A stretch of 64,000 nt of DNA from Ilyonectria destructans (Eukaryota; Ascomycota; Sordariomycetes; Hypocreales; Nectriaceae), in assembly GCA_020740775.1 (NCBI GenBank), contig JAHEWK010000011.1:682001-746000 (forward strand), in the 5' to 3' direction. Under the pieces are notes generated by a model. The model was given only the letters and a program-made list of their open reading frames with translations. It did not search any database and had not been told where the DNA came from. Below, one piece after another: positions 1 to 10,466 of the stretch; position 1 is the stretch's first letter; each line of letters opens with the position of its first letter. Both the position numbers and the translations under genes were made by a program.

Positions 1-116
1 TGCTATCGGCTGCGCCATGCTGCTATCGTATTCTCTCATTACATCGGCAAAGCATGGCCACGATACAAATCACGTGCTGGCACCTAAATTGATGAACTAA
101 TGCAGTTTGACGGTCT

Positions 117-183
117 GTCACTCGCTGAAGGCCGATACGTGGAGACGTTTGTCACTCGCTGAAGGCCGATACGTGGAGACGCT
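117..183. repeat. 34-bp tandem duplication
   Basis: Two adjacent copies of a 34-bp unit beginning gtcactcgctgaaggccgat, starting at 117 and 151. The 31 bases compared are identical, so the duplication is recent or maintained. It lies about 300 bp upstream of the acyltransferase start codon, in its probable promoter region. Confidence 0.9.
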
Positions 184-191
184 AAGTGCCA

Positions 192-241
192 ATATTGAGA
201 GAATACGGCAGTGGAGATATTGAGAGAATACGGTAGTGGAG
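192..241. repeat. 25-bp tandem duplication
   Basis: Two adjacent copies of a 25-bp unit (atattgagagaatacggYag plus tggag) at 192-216 and 217-241, differing by one C/T transition. It directly follows the 34-bp duplication, so two independent duplications sit back to back upstream of the acyltransferase gene. A pyrimidine-rich tract (repeated cctcccctttcc) follows at about 285-320, typical of filamentous fungal promoters. Confidence 0.88.
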
Positions 242-448
242 TTATTGAATCACGGACTGAATTGATCTCAGATGTCTCGTCCTTTTTCCTCCCCTTTCCT
301 CCCCTTTCCTCCCTTTTCTGCCTCTCAAGCCTCTTCCGCCGTCAAAACATCTTAATCCTTGTTTTACCGCCACTGCAGTCTGACAGCTACTCGCCCACTC
401 GGAAACCTCTTCCTCCCGCTTGATGCCTCATTCGCAAGACAGCTGGCA

Positions 449-2052
449 ATGGCTCTTCGCACATCCATCTCACACGAAGAAAGAGATGGCCTTCTCAATC
501 ATGACGACAATGAGATCGAACTCCAGGATTTCCCCGCCGCAAACTGGAACAACCTCCAGGATTTCGCCGTCACGAACTGGAAGAGGGCCGCTCTTTCACT
601 TATGAATTCCGTCCGGCCTCACCTCCAATGGCGATTTTCTATAACCCGCCTCGCTTGGTTTTTAGTCCCCAGCTTTCTCCAGGGAGAAGACATGCTCAAA
701 CAGATCCGTCCCGCCAAATTGAGCCCTACATCATATCTCGATGGTATGAGAGGCGTGGCTTCGTTCATCGTCTTTTTTCACCACCTCGCACTCCCATGCT
801 ATAACTGGGAACGGGCCTGGGGCGCTGAAGACAACTATGATCTCATACTATTCCCCTTCATACGTCTGGTGCATGCAGGACCGGCCGCTGTTAGCCTCTT
901 CTTTGTCATCTCTGGCTACTCTCTCTCCTATAGACCCATAAAACACATCCGAAGCCAAAACGTCACCGATCTCTCCACTGGCATTAGTTCTATGGCTTTT
1001 CGGCGTGTTATTCGTCTTTTCCTCCCGGTTATATTTTCTACTGGTATGACTTTCTGCCTGATTCGCATAGGGGCATTCGACTGGTCTCGGTCGATTGCTA
1101 CAAATAAAACCTATTTCAGAAACAGGTTTGAATATCATCCTAAGCGGCTTCCCTCGATATATGATCAGTTCGTGGAGTGGGCAAGTGTCATAATAGGGGG
1201 CTTTCAAATCTTTGACTGGGCTTTATATAGGGGGTTTGTCAGTATGTTTACTCTCAGGCGCTTCTCTATTCTTCACGCTAATCCAAACGGCCAGTATATG
1301 ACACTCATTTATGGACCATCCCCGTCGAACTTCGCTGTTCGTTCGTCCTTTTCATCCTCACCATGGCAACCTCTCATCTTCAGACAAAATATCGACTCCT
1401 CACTGTCACGGGTGTCCTATGCTATAGCCATATCAATAACAGATGGGACATGCAAACATTCCTCGCGGGCATGCTTCTCGTCGAGTGGGATCATATCCGG
1501 GAGGCTCATATCCCACCTCCTGCCTCGCCTCAAGGACGAACAATAGCCAAGCCTGCACAATCAAAACTTCAGACAATCTTCTGGCACCTAGCTAGCATCC
1601 TAGGTCTGTACTTTCTAAGTCATCATTCTCTAGGCGACCGGGCCAGCCTTGGGTGGGCTTTTATTTCATCTCTAACTCCAAAACATTCTCGGGGAATTGA
1701 GTTTCGTTATTGGAAATCTATTGGTGGGATCTGTTTCGTCTTCGCTGTGGGTCACTCGCGTTGGTGGCAGCGAGTCTTTAACTCACATATTGCTCAATAC
1801 TTGGGTAAGATTTCATACGCTCTGTACCTTATGCATGGACCGATATTAAAAGTAATCGGCTATTACTTTCAGGACTGGGCTTGGGGGATTACCGGCGTTG
1901 AGGGCAGGGCGTATAATGCCGGGTTCCTTTTGGGTGCCTGTTTTTGTATCCCAACCGTTGTTTGGGCAGCTGATATTTTCTGGCGGGCCGTGGATATTCC
2001 CACTGTTAAGTTTGCCAGATGGTATGAGGGCAAGCTTATTGTGAAGGACTAG
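449..2052 (+). CDS. Acyltransferase 3 family membrane protein
   Basis: Predicted 516-aa integral membrane acyltransferase (acyltransferase_3 family), which in fungi O-acylates sugars or secondary metabolites using a membrane-embedded catalytic domain. Exons 449-1241 and 1295-2052. The 53-bp intron has a GTATGT donor, a GCTAAT branch and a CCAG acceptor, and joins the two open frames precisely into the family motif THLWTIPVELRCS. Other family signatures are YLDGMRGVASFIVFFHH near residue 95, with the family's catalytic-type HH, then SLFFVISGYSLS, and near the C terminus GKISYALYLMHGP. The start at 449 (MALRTSISHEERDGLL) is the best placed ATG. Without the intron the gene would look frameshifted; with it, it is intact. 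Substrate unknown; no biosynthetic partner adjoins it. Confidence 0.88.
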
Positions 2053-2844
2053 GAATTGTCAGACTCAACGTACAAGTCGTGGAACGCAAGCCGACTCGTG
2101 GAGTATTCAATTGTATACCCAGCTGGGTGTACTGGGATGGTAATGGCAGGCATATGTAATGTGATAAAATTGTAGCAATAGATCTGTCCTTAAAGTAAGT
2201 AGCTTGTGAGTTGTTGAACTAGATATTGAAATGCTCTGATAACCATAGGTACACTAGGGTGCCAATGAGACGTCTCTTAGCCGTGTGCATCCTCGTGGCC
2301 CAGAAAAGCTGGTAATGGGGTTTGTTAGTGATGACTTGCAGTTTGGGAGATTCATTCGAATGCTCTTTTTAGACCGCGGCTACTGAATGATGAAGCTGCG
2401 GTTGCTCGCAACTGCCGCTAGTTATAAGTATCAGGGATGATGAGTTTCTGTAGTCAAGGATCTCGATGGCTCTAGTTCTCGGATCTTATCAGTGTCTACC
2501 TAAGTACAACTACAGAGTAGACTTCCACTCACCTCACTCAACAATGAACTCGGAGGACTGATAGTTAAAGCGGATAATCGAGTTGTAACATTAGGTACGA
2601 CAAAGACTAGCTACAAACAGTCTAGGCAGGAATGCAGAAGAACTAATGTATTATTTCCAACGCTTTCATGACTTCCATGTGTTGAAATTCCTCCGTAGAA
2701 TTGAAGATTAGGGGCACGTCTAATTATCCCTCTATCCCATGTGCAATAGCGTTTGCTCTGGGTCCCTGCAACAACTATTGTACAAGTACATTGCCGAATC
2801 TAGTCATAGATTGGTCCATTATCATTCATAACCATCAAGTCCAA
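2053..2844. other. Intergenic, no gene seen
   Basis: Convergent intergenic region between the acyltransferase and the GPI-anchored protein gene. It should hold both 3' ends; no coding pattern, repeat or RNA gene was recognised. Confidence 0.6.
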
Positions 2845-3757
2845 TTAGTAGACAGCAACCATGGCAAGGGCAGCAGCGCCGATGGCAGCGCCGAAGCCGA
2901 AGTGCTTGGCAGCACCGTTAACGGGAACAGTGGAAGGAGTGGAAGATCCAGGGGTAGACTGAAAGCGAGGCACGTTAGGAGTCCATATCTATTGCAGAAA
3001 AATCCAGAGCCATGCAATACATACAGTAACGCCAATGGTGCCGATGGAGCCGCCAGAGGTAGAGGTAGCAGCGGAGTCAGTCTCGGCGGCAGACTCGGAG
3101 GAAGACTTGCTCTCGATAGCGGCAGTGGACAGAGTGGTGGGAACGGTGGCACCGGTGGTCTCGACGGCAGCGCCGGAGGTGGTCTCGGCGTCAGTGGGCT
3201 CACCGGCGGCGGAGGTGGCCTCGGACTCGGTGGTCTCGGCCGCGGCGGTGGAGGTCTCCTCGGCCTCGACGGCGGTGGTGGTAATCTCAGGGGCAGCGGT
3301 GGTGGAAACCTCGGCGACGGCGGTGGTGGACTCCTCGGCCTCAGCAGCGGTGCTGGAAGCAGTGAAACCAGAGGGGCTGGGAGTGGGCGAGAGACCGCAC
3401 TGCTCAGCGGCGGCGGTGACGCCGTTACGGTAGTAGATCCAGATCTCGAACGTGTTGGCGCAGATCATGCAGCGTCCGTAGCGCTCGTTCCACTCAGAAT
3501 TGTCGCAGAAGCCCTCCTCACGGCCAAGGGTGATGAGGAGACCTAAAGGTTGGATGTTAGTTGCGATCCTAAAAGGCATCAATCCCAAAGGCATCAAGTG
3601 TAGACATACCGCAGTCCTCGTGGCAGGCGTAGCGGGGAGTACCGGGCTCCTGGCGTCTCTCAAGAGCAGGGACGGCAGTGGGGTAGTCCCAGCGACGCTC
3701 GAGGGCGGAGGCGAAGGTGGCCGAAGCCAAAAGAGAGTAGGCAACGAATGAACGCAT
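2845..3757 (-). CDS. Secreted, probably GPI-anchored Ser/Thr/Ala-rich protein
   Basis: Predicted 259-aa cell-surface protein. Exons (minus strand) 3757-3610, 3542-3025 and 2958-2845; introns of 67 and 66 bp both start GTATGT. The N terminus MRSFVAYSLLASATFASA is a signal peptide. A compact Cys-containing domain follows (YACHEDCGLLITLGREEGFC, then NSEWNERYGRCMICANTFE and AAAEQCGLSPTPSPSG). Next comes a long Thr/Ser/Ala/Glu-rich, probably O-glycosylated stalk, then a C terminus NGAAKHFGFGAAIGAAALAM of GPI-signal type, encoded by the third exon. The Cys domain resembles one I recognise from Sordariomycete hypothetical surface proteins; no biochemical function is known to me. A TATA-like box lies about 130 bp upstream. 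Without the last intron the protein would end in a non-GPI tail (TVCIAWLWIFLQ), so intron retention could release an unanchored form. Confidence 0.85.
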
Positions 3758-3887
3758 CTTGGTAGCGAGTAGCGAGAGAAAGTAACCGAAGTTATGAATT
3801 GACTGGACAACTGAGGGTGTTTGAGGGCTGTGATTGTCTTGGACTGCTGAAGAATAAGAACAGCCAGTAGCGAGACGATTGCAGCTC

Positions 3888-3894
3888 TTATATA
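3888..3894 (-). promoter_or_regulatory. TATA-like box
   Basis: On the minus strand the sequence reads TATATAA, about 130 bp upstream of the ATG at 3757. The position suits a promoter with a 5' UTR of around 100 nt for the GPI-protein gene. Confidence 0.45.
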
Positions 3895-4030
3895 CTCGTG
3901 CCCATCAACACTGTTAGCGTTCAATTATGCTTGAGTTCGTTTAACAAGGCTCCCTAACCGAGTCAGGCTAAGCTGAGCGTAATCCACCACCATGTTGGTT
4001 TGGCTGTAAGTCAAGATCCTGGACGCGGAC

Positions 4031-4080
4031 CTGGCATGGACTGGCATGGACTGGAATGGACTGTCATGGCCCTGGTATGG
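4031..4080. repeat. 10-bp degenerate tandem repeat
   Basis: About five copies of a 10-bp unit (ctggcatgga; variants ctggaatgga, ctgtcatggc). It lies in the 1-kb divergent intergenic region (3758-4795) between two cell-surface protein genes, where I see no gene. Confidence 0.75.
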
Positions 4081-4236
4081 ATCTAGACATGGACCTGCCG
4101 GAATAGGGCCACACATGAGCTGATACCAAGAGCGGCCATGCGCCGGTGAAATTGGTGAGTGCAACGGCAGTAACCCATACGGGAACCTTGACCCGATCAA
4201 ATGATGGCCAAGAACGAGGCCTGTAGGCGTGTGGGT

Positions 4237-4287
4237 GGGTCGTGATGGGTCGTAATGGGTCGTCATGTGGCTGTCATGGGTCGCTAT
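4237..4287. repeat. Second 10-bp degenerate tandem repeat
   Basis: About five copies of gggtcgtNat (gggtcgtgat, gggtcgtaat, gggtcgtcat, an 11-bp variant, gggtcgctat). The unit length matches the array 150 bp upstream and both contain CATGG/ATGGG cores, so the two may share an origin. Confidence 0.75.
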
Positions 4288-4795
4288 GGATCATCCAGGG
4301 TCTTCAAGCTTAGACCTGGGTCGGCGAGCTTAATTCTGGAGACAGGACGCTCCAACAGTAGGAACCCGGTAGCATCGGGCCCATCTAATCTTATCAGATG
4401 ATCTGATTAGGTTCGTATACGAAGCCAACGGCTCGACCGTTTGGGACAGCCAAGACAATACATTTGAGCGAATAAACCGGTTTCGGCGCACTAGACCTAC
4501 CCCCGTTAGAGCCAGCGGTTAATGCTCTGTGGACAAACTCTGCCATCCATCAGTAAGCAGCAGCATCGCATGCTGCATTGCATCCCCGCTGGCCGAGCGT
4601 GGGATGGCATGTGGGTGGCAGTGTGATGGCAGGTGTGGATGGCTCGCGGTGGTTGGTACGGAGTACTACCGAGTAGGTTGATATATTTGAGCATGCTTGC
4701 CGCCTTGCTGTTTGTGCATGCCCCTTTCCCTCATCCCTCCTCTCTTCATTTTACTTGCATTAACTGGTTCATAACAACCTGTGCACTCAGCCATC

Positions 4796-5879
4796 ATGTT
4801 GAAGAATCTGCTGGTCCTTGCCCTGGCGACCGTCGTCGTTAGCCGCCCGGCTGATGATGATGAAACGTCCAGTGTCACCGATGATGAGATGGGCCCCGCG
4901 GCCTTCATGTGGCCGACGGATCGTGTCTGGTCTGGAGACATGGACAACAAGGGTCCTTGTGGTTCCAGTGCCAGTGTTGGCAACCGAACCGAGTTTCCTC
5001 TGAGTAAGTAGCATATTCCGAGTGCTAACTTGGTTGTTTCTAGTACTAACAGGTTTCCAGCTGGAGGTGCCCTTTCGCTTGTGGCCCAGGATGACTACTA
5101 CAACGCAAAGATCAGCATCTCCTACTCCGAAGGTTAGTAACCGATCTTCTATCTGTTGCTTCCTAAACTCTTTGTTGGGTGCAATCACTCTTTCGCTCTT
5201 GGGACTATAATAACTCAACTCGTCGAATATAGATCCCCAGTCTAACGACGATTTCACCACCCTGATCGAGGAGAAGAGCATTTCTGATCTCAACCCCGGT
5301 CACACCTGCATCGACACTGGTGACCTTTCTGGATCCGCTTCGTCCGGCGGCAAGGCGACGTTCCAAATCATCTACAAGGCTGACTGGGACGCTCCTCACA
5401 ACCAAACCTTCTATGCGTGTGCCGACGTCACCTTCGTGGAGGAATCCGCCTTCAGCTTCAGAATCCCTTGCTTCAACGCCACCGAGCCTGGTCAAGATGA
5501 CAAGGCGGCTGGTGCAACGGCGAACCCGACTTCAACCGCCACCTGGAGGCCAGACTCCGATAGCTCCAGCGACTCTGATAGCTCCAGCTCCACCAAGGGT
5601 TCCAGCAGCTCCAGCTCTACCCACGGTTCTACCAAGCTCGACACAGAGTCTGGAGGCTCGAAGAAACTTGGCGGTGGTGCCATCGCCGGTATCGTCGTTG
5701 GATCCGTTGCCGGTGTTGGCTTGATCCTTGTTGGAGCCTTCTTCCTTTGGCGTCGCCGCCAGCAGAAGCAGCGCACTGCGCGTATCGCCCGCATGGAGAA
5801 CAACGCTCGCGACCACGAATTTGCCACCAACAAGAACTCTAGTTCGCAGAACAGCGTTCAGCTTAGGGATATGCCGTGA
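4796..5879 (+). CDS. BIM1/X325-like secreted protein with C-terminal TM anchor
   Basis: Predicted 308-aa type I membrane protein. Exons 4796-5003, 5061-5132 and 5233-5879; introns of 57 and 100 bp. Signal peptide MLKNLLVLALATVVVS, then a domain of the copper acquisition factor BIM1-like (X325, LPMO-related) family, with typical blocks DNKGPCGSSASVGNRTEFPL, GGALSLVAQDDYYNAKISIS, LNPGHTCID, IIYKADWDAPHNQTFYACAD and IPCFNATEPG. A Ser/Asp-rich linker follows, then one membrane helix (GAIAGIVVGSVAGVGLILVG) and a basic cytoplasmic tail. Catalytic-type X325 proteins expose His at the mature N terminus for copper; here the region after signal cleavage is acidic (RPADDDE) and the first conserved block begins MGPAAFMWP with no His. 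A canonical His brace therefore looks absent, and structural or non-copper binding is more likely. Inferred from motifs only. Confidence 0.85.
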
Positions 5880-8800
5880 AAAGGGCAAGGACGGGAGTAG
5901 GTCTATGGCGATGTCACTATCTGATTGATCTCCTATATCGTGGGAATCATGGCGATAGACTTGTGCTAGTGGGAGACACAATGAAATGATGGGTGATGCT
6001 TCATGAAGGATATCTGGTAGTTGAGTAGTTACAAATGACATAATGATATTTACCCGAGTCTATCATACCGTTCTCTACTGTGTTGTTGAATTTGAGTTGT
6101 ATAAACTCCGTGCCTTGCGCCGTTTCCCAATCTACATGGTATTCCACCTGTGGTTCGAACTTTGTTGATGCAACTTGATCACAAACAAGGCTACAAGACA
6201 GCGCCTAATAACCCCGGTCACATTATGATTCTTTATGCCACACTACGCATGTACGCATCCAGTGTGGTATTCCATGGATGGGAGCCACATGCCAGGGCTC
6301 AAAGGTCACATATTGGCAAAGTGCCATTCGTTTGGTGGATGAACTGTGACTCAAGCCAATGATCAGGGATGGTCGGCCAACCGATGCCGGAAACCGGATG
6401 TGCCAACGCACAGTCTATTGAAGCCATGGGCGCTACGTATTGGGGCTGCATTAACCGCCAATCCTTTGATTCCATGGGTCCCTGGCCAAGGCACGGTTGG
6501 GGTGCCAAGGGTCCTAGTTGCTGGGCGTGATAGAGGCGGTGGCGGGACCCGCGGCCCACGAGAATCGTCTTGGCGTTGAAGATGCTTGCGGGCGTAGTGA
6601 TCCCCATTGGACTCTGTTGTAACCGAGGGTGGAGAAGCGTGGAGGTCACTGTGTCGCACCCCAGCCACGATCTTATCAATCAGTGAGTGATGCGACAGCT
6701 TTAATGGGGAATTGTTAGAGCAACAGACCCAGTCATTCCGGGTTTACTGCTAAACTTCGGTCCGGACCCGCCAGTCAGGTCGGCCAACTATGCTTAGTGC
6801 TGCATTCCGAGCTGAAAGAAAGCCAAGGCTCTATCGTGGTGAGTGGTGAGGGAAACTGCCATAGGCCTCTTGGCTTCAGGTGGAGTATTCGGGGGTTATG
6901 CTACAACCGGTAAGGGTTTAACCTAGAGGTTAAATTGACTTTCCCACCCTAAATGTCTATTTCACGCACCGGGAATATCGGGATAACGGAGGTAATGGGA
7001 GTGCTCCGAGCTCGGAGACAGGGGCTCGTGTCTGGCTGGTCAACCATGCTGCTCTCGTCAGGCCCTTCGTACCATGAAATCTCAATTCTATGTTGAGTCT
7101 CTTCTTTCTGCCAAAAAGCCGATACGAACATTGCATTTCCACGTGGAACAGGCACGCTAGTTGGAACTATTGATACGCCACTGTGGAGAGTGACAGCTCC
7201 TAACGAAGCGCCTAACGGCGAACTTGCACCTTATCTTTGCCTGGTAATCATCGGTTGATCACTTCCGGCGTGCTAAAGAGGGTCCGATCCGAAATCCGGG
7301 CATGCCGGGGATCCTGGCAGATTGATATGGCGAGGCCGGGGTGAAAAGCACGCACATGATGTTCACCATGGCCGCCCACATGGCGGCACCTTTGATGGTA
7401 GGATCGGATCGGTAACAGGGATGCTCAGGTGAAGAGCAGACCAAGAAAAAGAAAACAACTCGCACAAGTTCGGAGCCACCAAGCTTTGACCTTGATTCGC
7501 GATGAGAGGAAATTACTACGATACGCGACGAGACGGTCTGTGGGATGTGACGGCTTAGGCGAACAGCCAAGGGCGCCAAGAGAGCAAAGCTCGCCACCAT
7601 AAGCTTGGCTCCAGGGCGGAATTGAGGACAAGAGCCTACTCGGAATCCTGCGATTAGGAATGCACATTCTACATTTGGCAATGCGTATTCTACGTCTGGA
7701 AATGCGTAACGAAAAACTCTAGCTGCAGCCTTGTTCGTGACCTTTTGTTCACCGGGAGATCATCCGAGAAGGTGGATCGACGTTCCACCCGGCAGGTGCA
7801 GAAGTGCATTTGCGGCAACATTTCCCGCAAATACTCATTCCATCTTATCAATCAGATTAGACCTCTCAGGAGCAGGGTATACCAAGCACGGACTTGCTCA
7901 TTTGACCATGGCATCTCCAGGCTTGGCGAGAGGGGAGCTCGTCTTGCTACGTAGTACCAACAGCGAATCATTCTGTCATGGATACGCCGCTTTACATGGG
8001 ATCCCCCCACCGTACTATCGGTCCGTTTTCGGCAAAGGACTGGCACATGCAGTGCAGGTGTTTTTGATCCCGGACTCCGAGAACCACAATGCGGCAAGCA
8101 TGTTATTTTCTTGGTGACTGACAAGATCCACACGCAAGCTGGCTTACCCTAGACTTCGACGCAAAAGGCATCTATTTTGATATTAATTGTCAAAGAAATG
8201 TAAATAGTACCAAAATTCTTGATACTTTGAGTGAATTGTTTAGATTAAATGAACCAAAGAATAGTCGGTGAACATCTTAGCCACGAAGAAGTCATGAATG
8301 CCTGTTGTGAAGCGGCATATTTCCTTCGACTCTTAGGTCTAGAGCCAATGCCTGTATATCTCTCCCACATGCTAATCATGGCTACTCTTCACAAGCCAAG
8401 GAGTACTAAACAGACTAGACTAAGATTCTACATATTTCCTTTCCTTATGTGTATTCCCCAGAGGCTCTTGTACTACCCAGAATACCTCAACGCTGCTAAT
8501 ACCCAGCAACGTGGTCTTTGAGCAACTGATTGACACGTCCAAATTCTCAGTCACATTCTAGTAGAACTGGCTATTGCGGTAATGTCACCCTCGACGGATC
8601 CAACCTCCCTGTTACCAGGGGATGCCCATTTCGAGCTCGAGACCCGCGCGGCGTCCATGGCGACTGCCCCCGCGATTGCAGCTCCATTGAGGAACCACCA
8701 TATTCTTGCCGGCCGCCGATCCCCACCGCGCACTCGACATGCCAAGAATTACATAGGATCTCCCGTCTGTGGGTTCGTGACGGCCCACGATAACCCTGTG

Positions 8801-10466
8801 ACTACTACCCCCACGCCCTTGCAGAGGGTATCGATAGTGTAACTTTGGCGACCCGTCGGACACTGTCCAGTAGGCTCTTGTTGTTCCCCCCTGTCACCGA
8901 ATAACTTGGCGGTTGTAGCTCGGCAGGTTTTGTGCCGAAATGCTCTCGTGCATACGATACTGCCAGGTCCAGACAGGGGACGGCATGGAGGGAAGCTAAA
9001 GAACCCGAGGCCGCTCCATTGGGGATACTCTGCGAACTGTACCCATAGTCCATGAAGGACTTGGCTGTAGTTGTCCGGAGACAGTGAACGACACTACCAC
9101 AGCAATTCCGACATATCCGATACCCATCTTCCTATTGTACTGTTCGTGGGATTCTTATGAGTGATTGTTGGTATTCGTGTTGAGCGTCTAGTCCCCCCTC
9201 TGGGTATGTGTGTACTAGGGCCCCCCAACCTCTTGATAAATAATAATTAGTATAGTAAATTTAACTAGATCTATTGTGTCAGAGATTTGAGGTCTTTGAA
9301 GCTTTCTGCATTTTTTGGGAAGGAGCCCACGGTCATCTCCTTCGGGATATCCTGCCTTAGCCAGGGCTATCGGCTTGATCTGATGAGTCAGACTTGTAGT
9401 CTTCTAGGGAAGATTTGGGGACATCAGATTGATCTATCCGTTATCATTATTAGCCATTATCTACAGAATGACCAATTGACAGTATTTTTGGTCCATTGAT
9501 GCGGCATCCCCTTACGAATTATTTGATCGGATAATATCTTTAGCGGTATTCCCAATATCCCAATCAGAACTTTATATTGAATTTAATCGATATGCATAAT
9601 TAAATAATTGCAGCTGTTTGGATTTAAGTTAAAGGCTAATTTAAGCACTTGCTGGGGAAACCGCACCAGCGGGATAGATTTGGTACATGGGCGTTTCTCC
9701 GTAACCTTCAATGAATGCACATATGTCGTACGGCTGTCGGACTTCTTAGCACAGCGGATTGCCGGGCAGATTAACGCCATGCTGGTAAGCCTCTGTCACA
9801 TCCCGTAGATCCCGAAATGTCCGAGTTTGCCTGAATTTGTGACACTCCTGGCTTTTGAGTGTTGCGATTCTCATTTTCTTTCTCGGCTCGAGCGCACCTC
9901 AGCGTCTCAGTACCTCATTTTCTTCACGTAACCGGGTGATTTCGCGTTTGTCTAGCGCTGTCAGGATTCCTGACAAAGCCCTTGTTTGGTGGCGTCAAGT
10001 GACGCCGTGATGATGGGCAGGCAGGGGACGACCAACATTTGGTGAGGGAACCACTGGAGCCGGACTTGGGGGCAACGGTGGCAGCTGTTTCTCAAACATT
10101 ATGACGGCGTGGCCGAGAAATGGTGGTGGACAATTGGAGAACGAAATCTATACATGGGGGGGGATTTAATCACGCGTGGTTTAAAATTGAAAGATACTTT
10201 TAGGCGAAAGATAAGTAGAAAAATATGCTACTTGTATTCCCTAAATTACCAGCTCTTGTAAAAAATGTGTAAGGAGTGACAAGAATGTATTCCGAACAAA
10301 GAAAACAGAAGGTTCCTCATCCAACTGTCGTCAAGACTCACCCAAACTGTCGTCAAGACTCATCATAGCTCGCTCCCGAGTTGTCTCCATTCCAACTCAT
10401 CACCCATGCAATCCCGTAATCTCCTAACCCGTCTTGAGTTAACTCCCAAAAGACTGGGACAACTCC
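5880..10466. other. 4.6-kb gene-poor stretch
   Basis: No open frame here shows a recognisable family or a consistent splice pattern; the open frames present are short and overlap on both strands. Sections around 8160-8250 and 9180-9620 are AT-rich. A 12-bp palindrome tccgagctcgga lies near 7005-7017, and cacgcgtg sits within a near-palindrome at about 10164-10185. One possible coding relic is listed separately at 9899-10120. The stretch looks like decayed, accessory intergenic DNA. Confidence 0.5.
9899..10120 (-). pseudogene. Possible coding relic with zipper-like C terminus
   Basis: The minus strand reads one frame from about 10120 to a stop at 9899-9901. It runs through a Pro-rich stretch (PPLPPSPAPVVPSPNVGRP) to a charged helix LDKREITRLREENEVLRR. 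One in-frame TGA (ACT TGA CGC) would be CGA before a C-to-T change, the type of change RIP produces. Such helices occur at the C ends of some fungal transposases and in bZIP-like proteins. I cannot assign a family. Confidence 0.25.

Noticed and set aside
1242..1300. Apparent frameshift in the acyltransferase gene (pseudogene)
   Set aside because: A 53-bp intron with GTATGT donor, GCTAAT branch and CCAG acceptor restores the family motif THLWTIPVELRCS exactly, so the gene is intact.
6150..8842. Several 60-140 aa open frames in the 6-9 kb region
   Set aside because: They overlap on both strands, have no signal peptide, domain or splice consistency, and look like chance frames.
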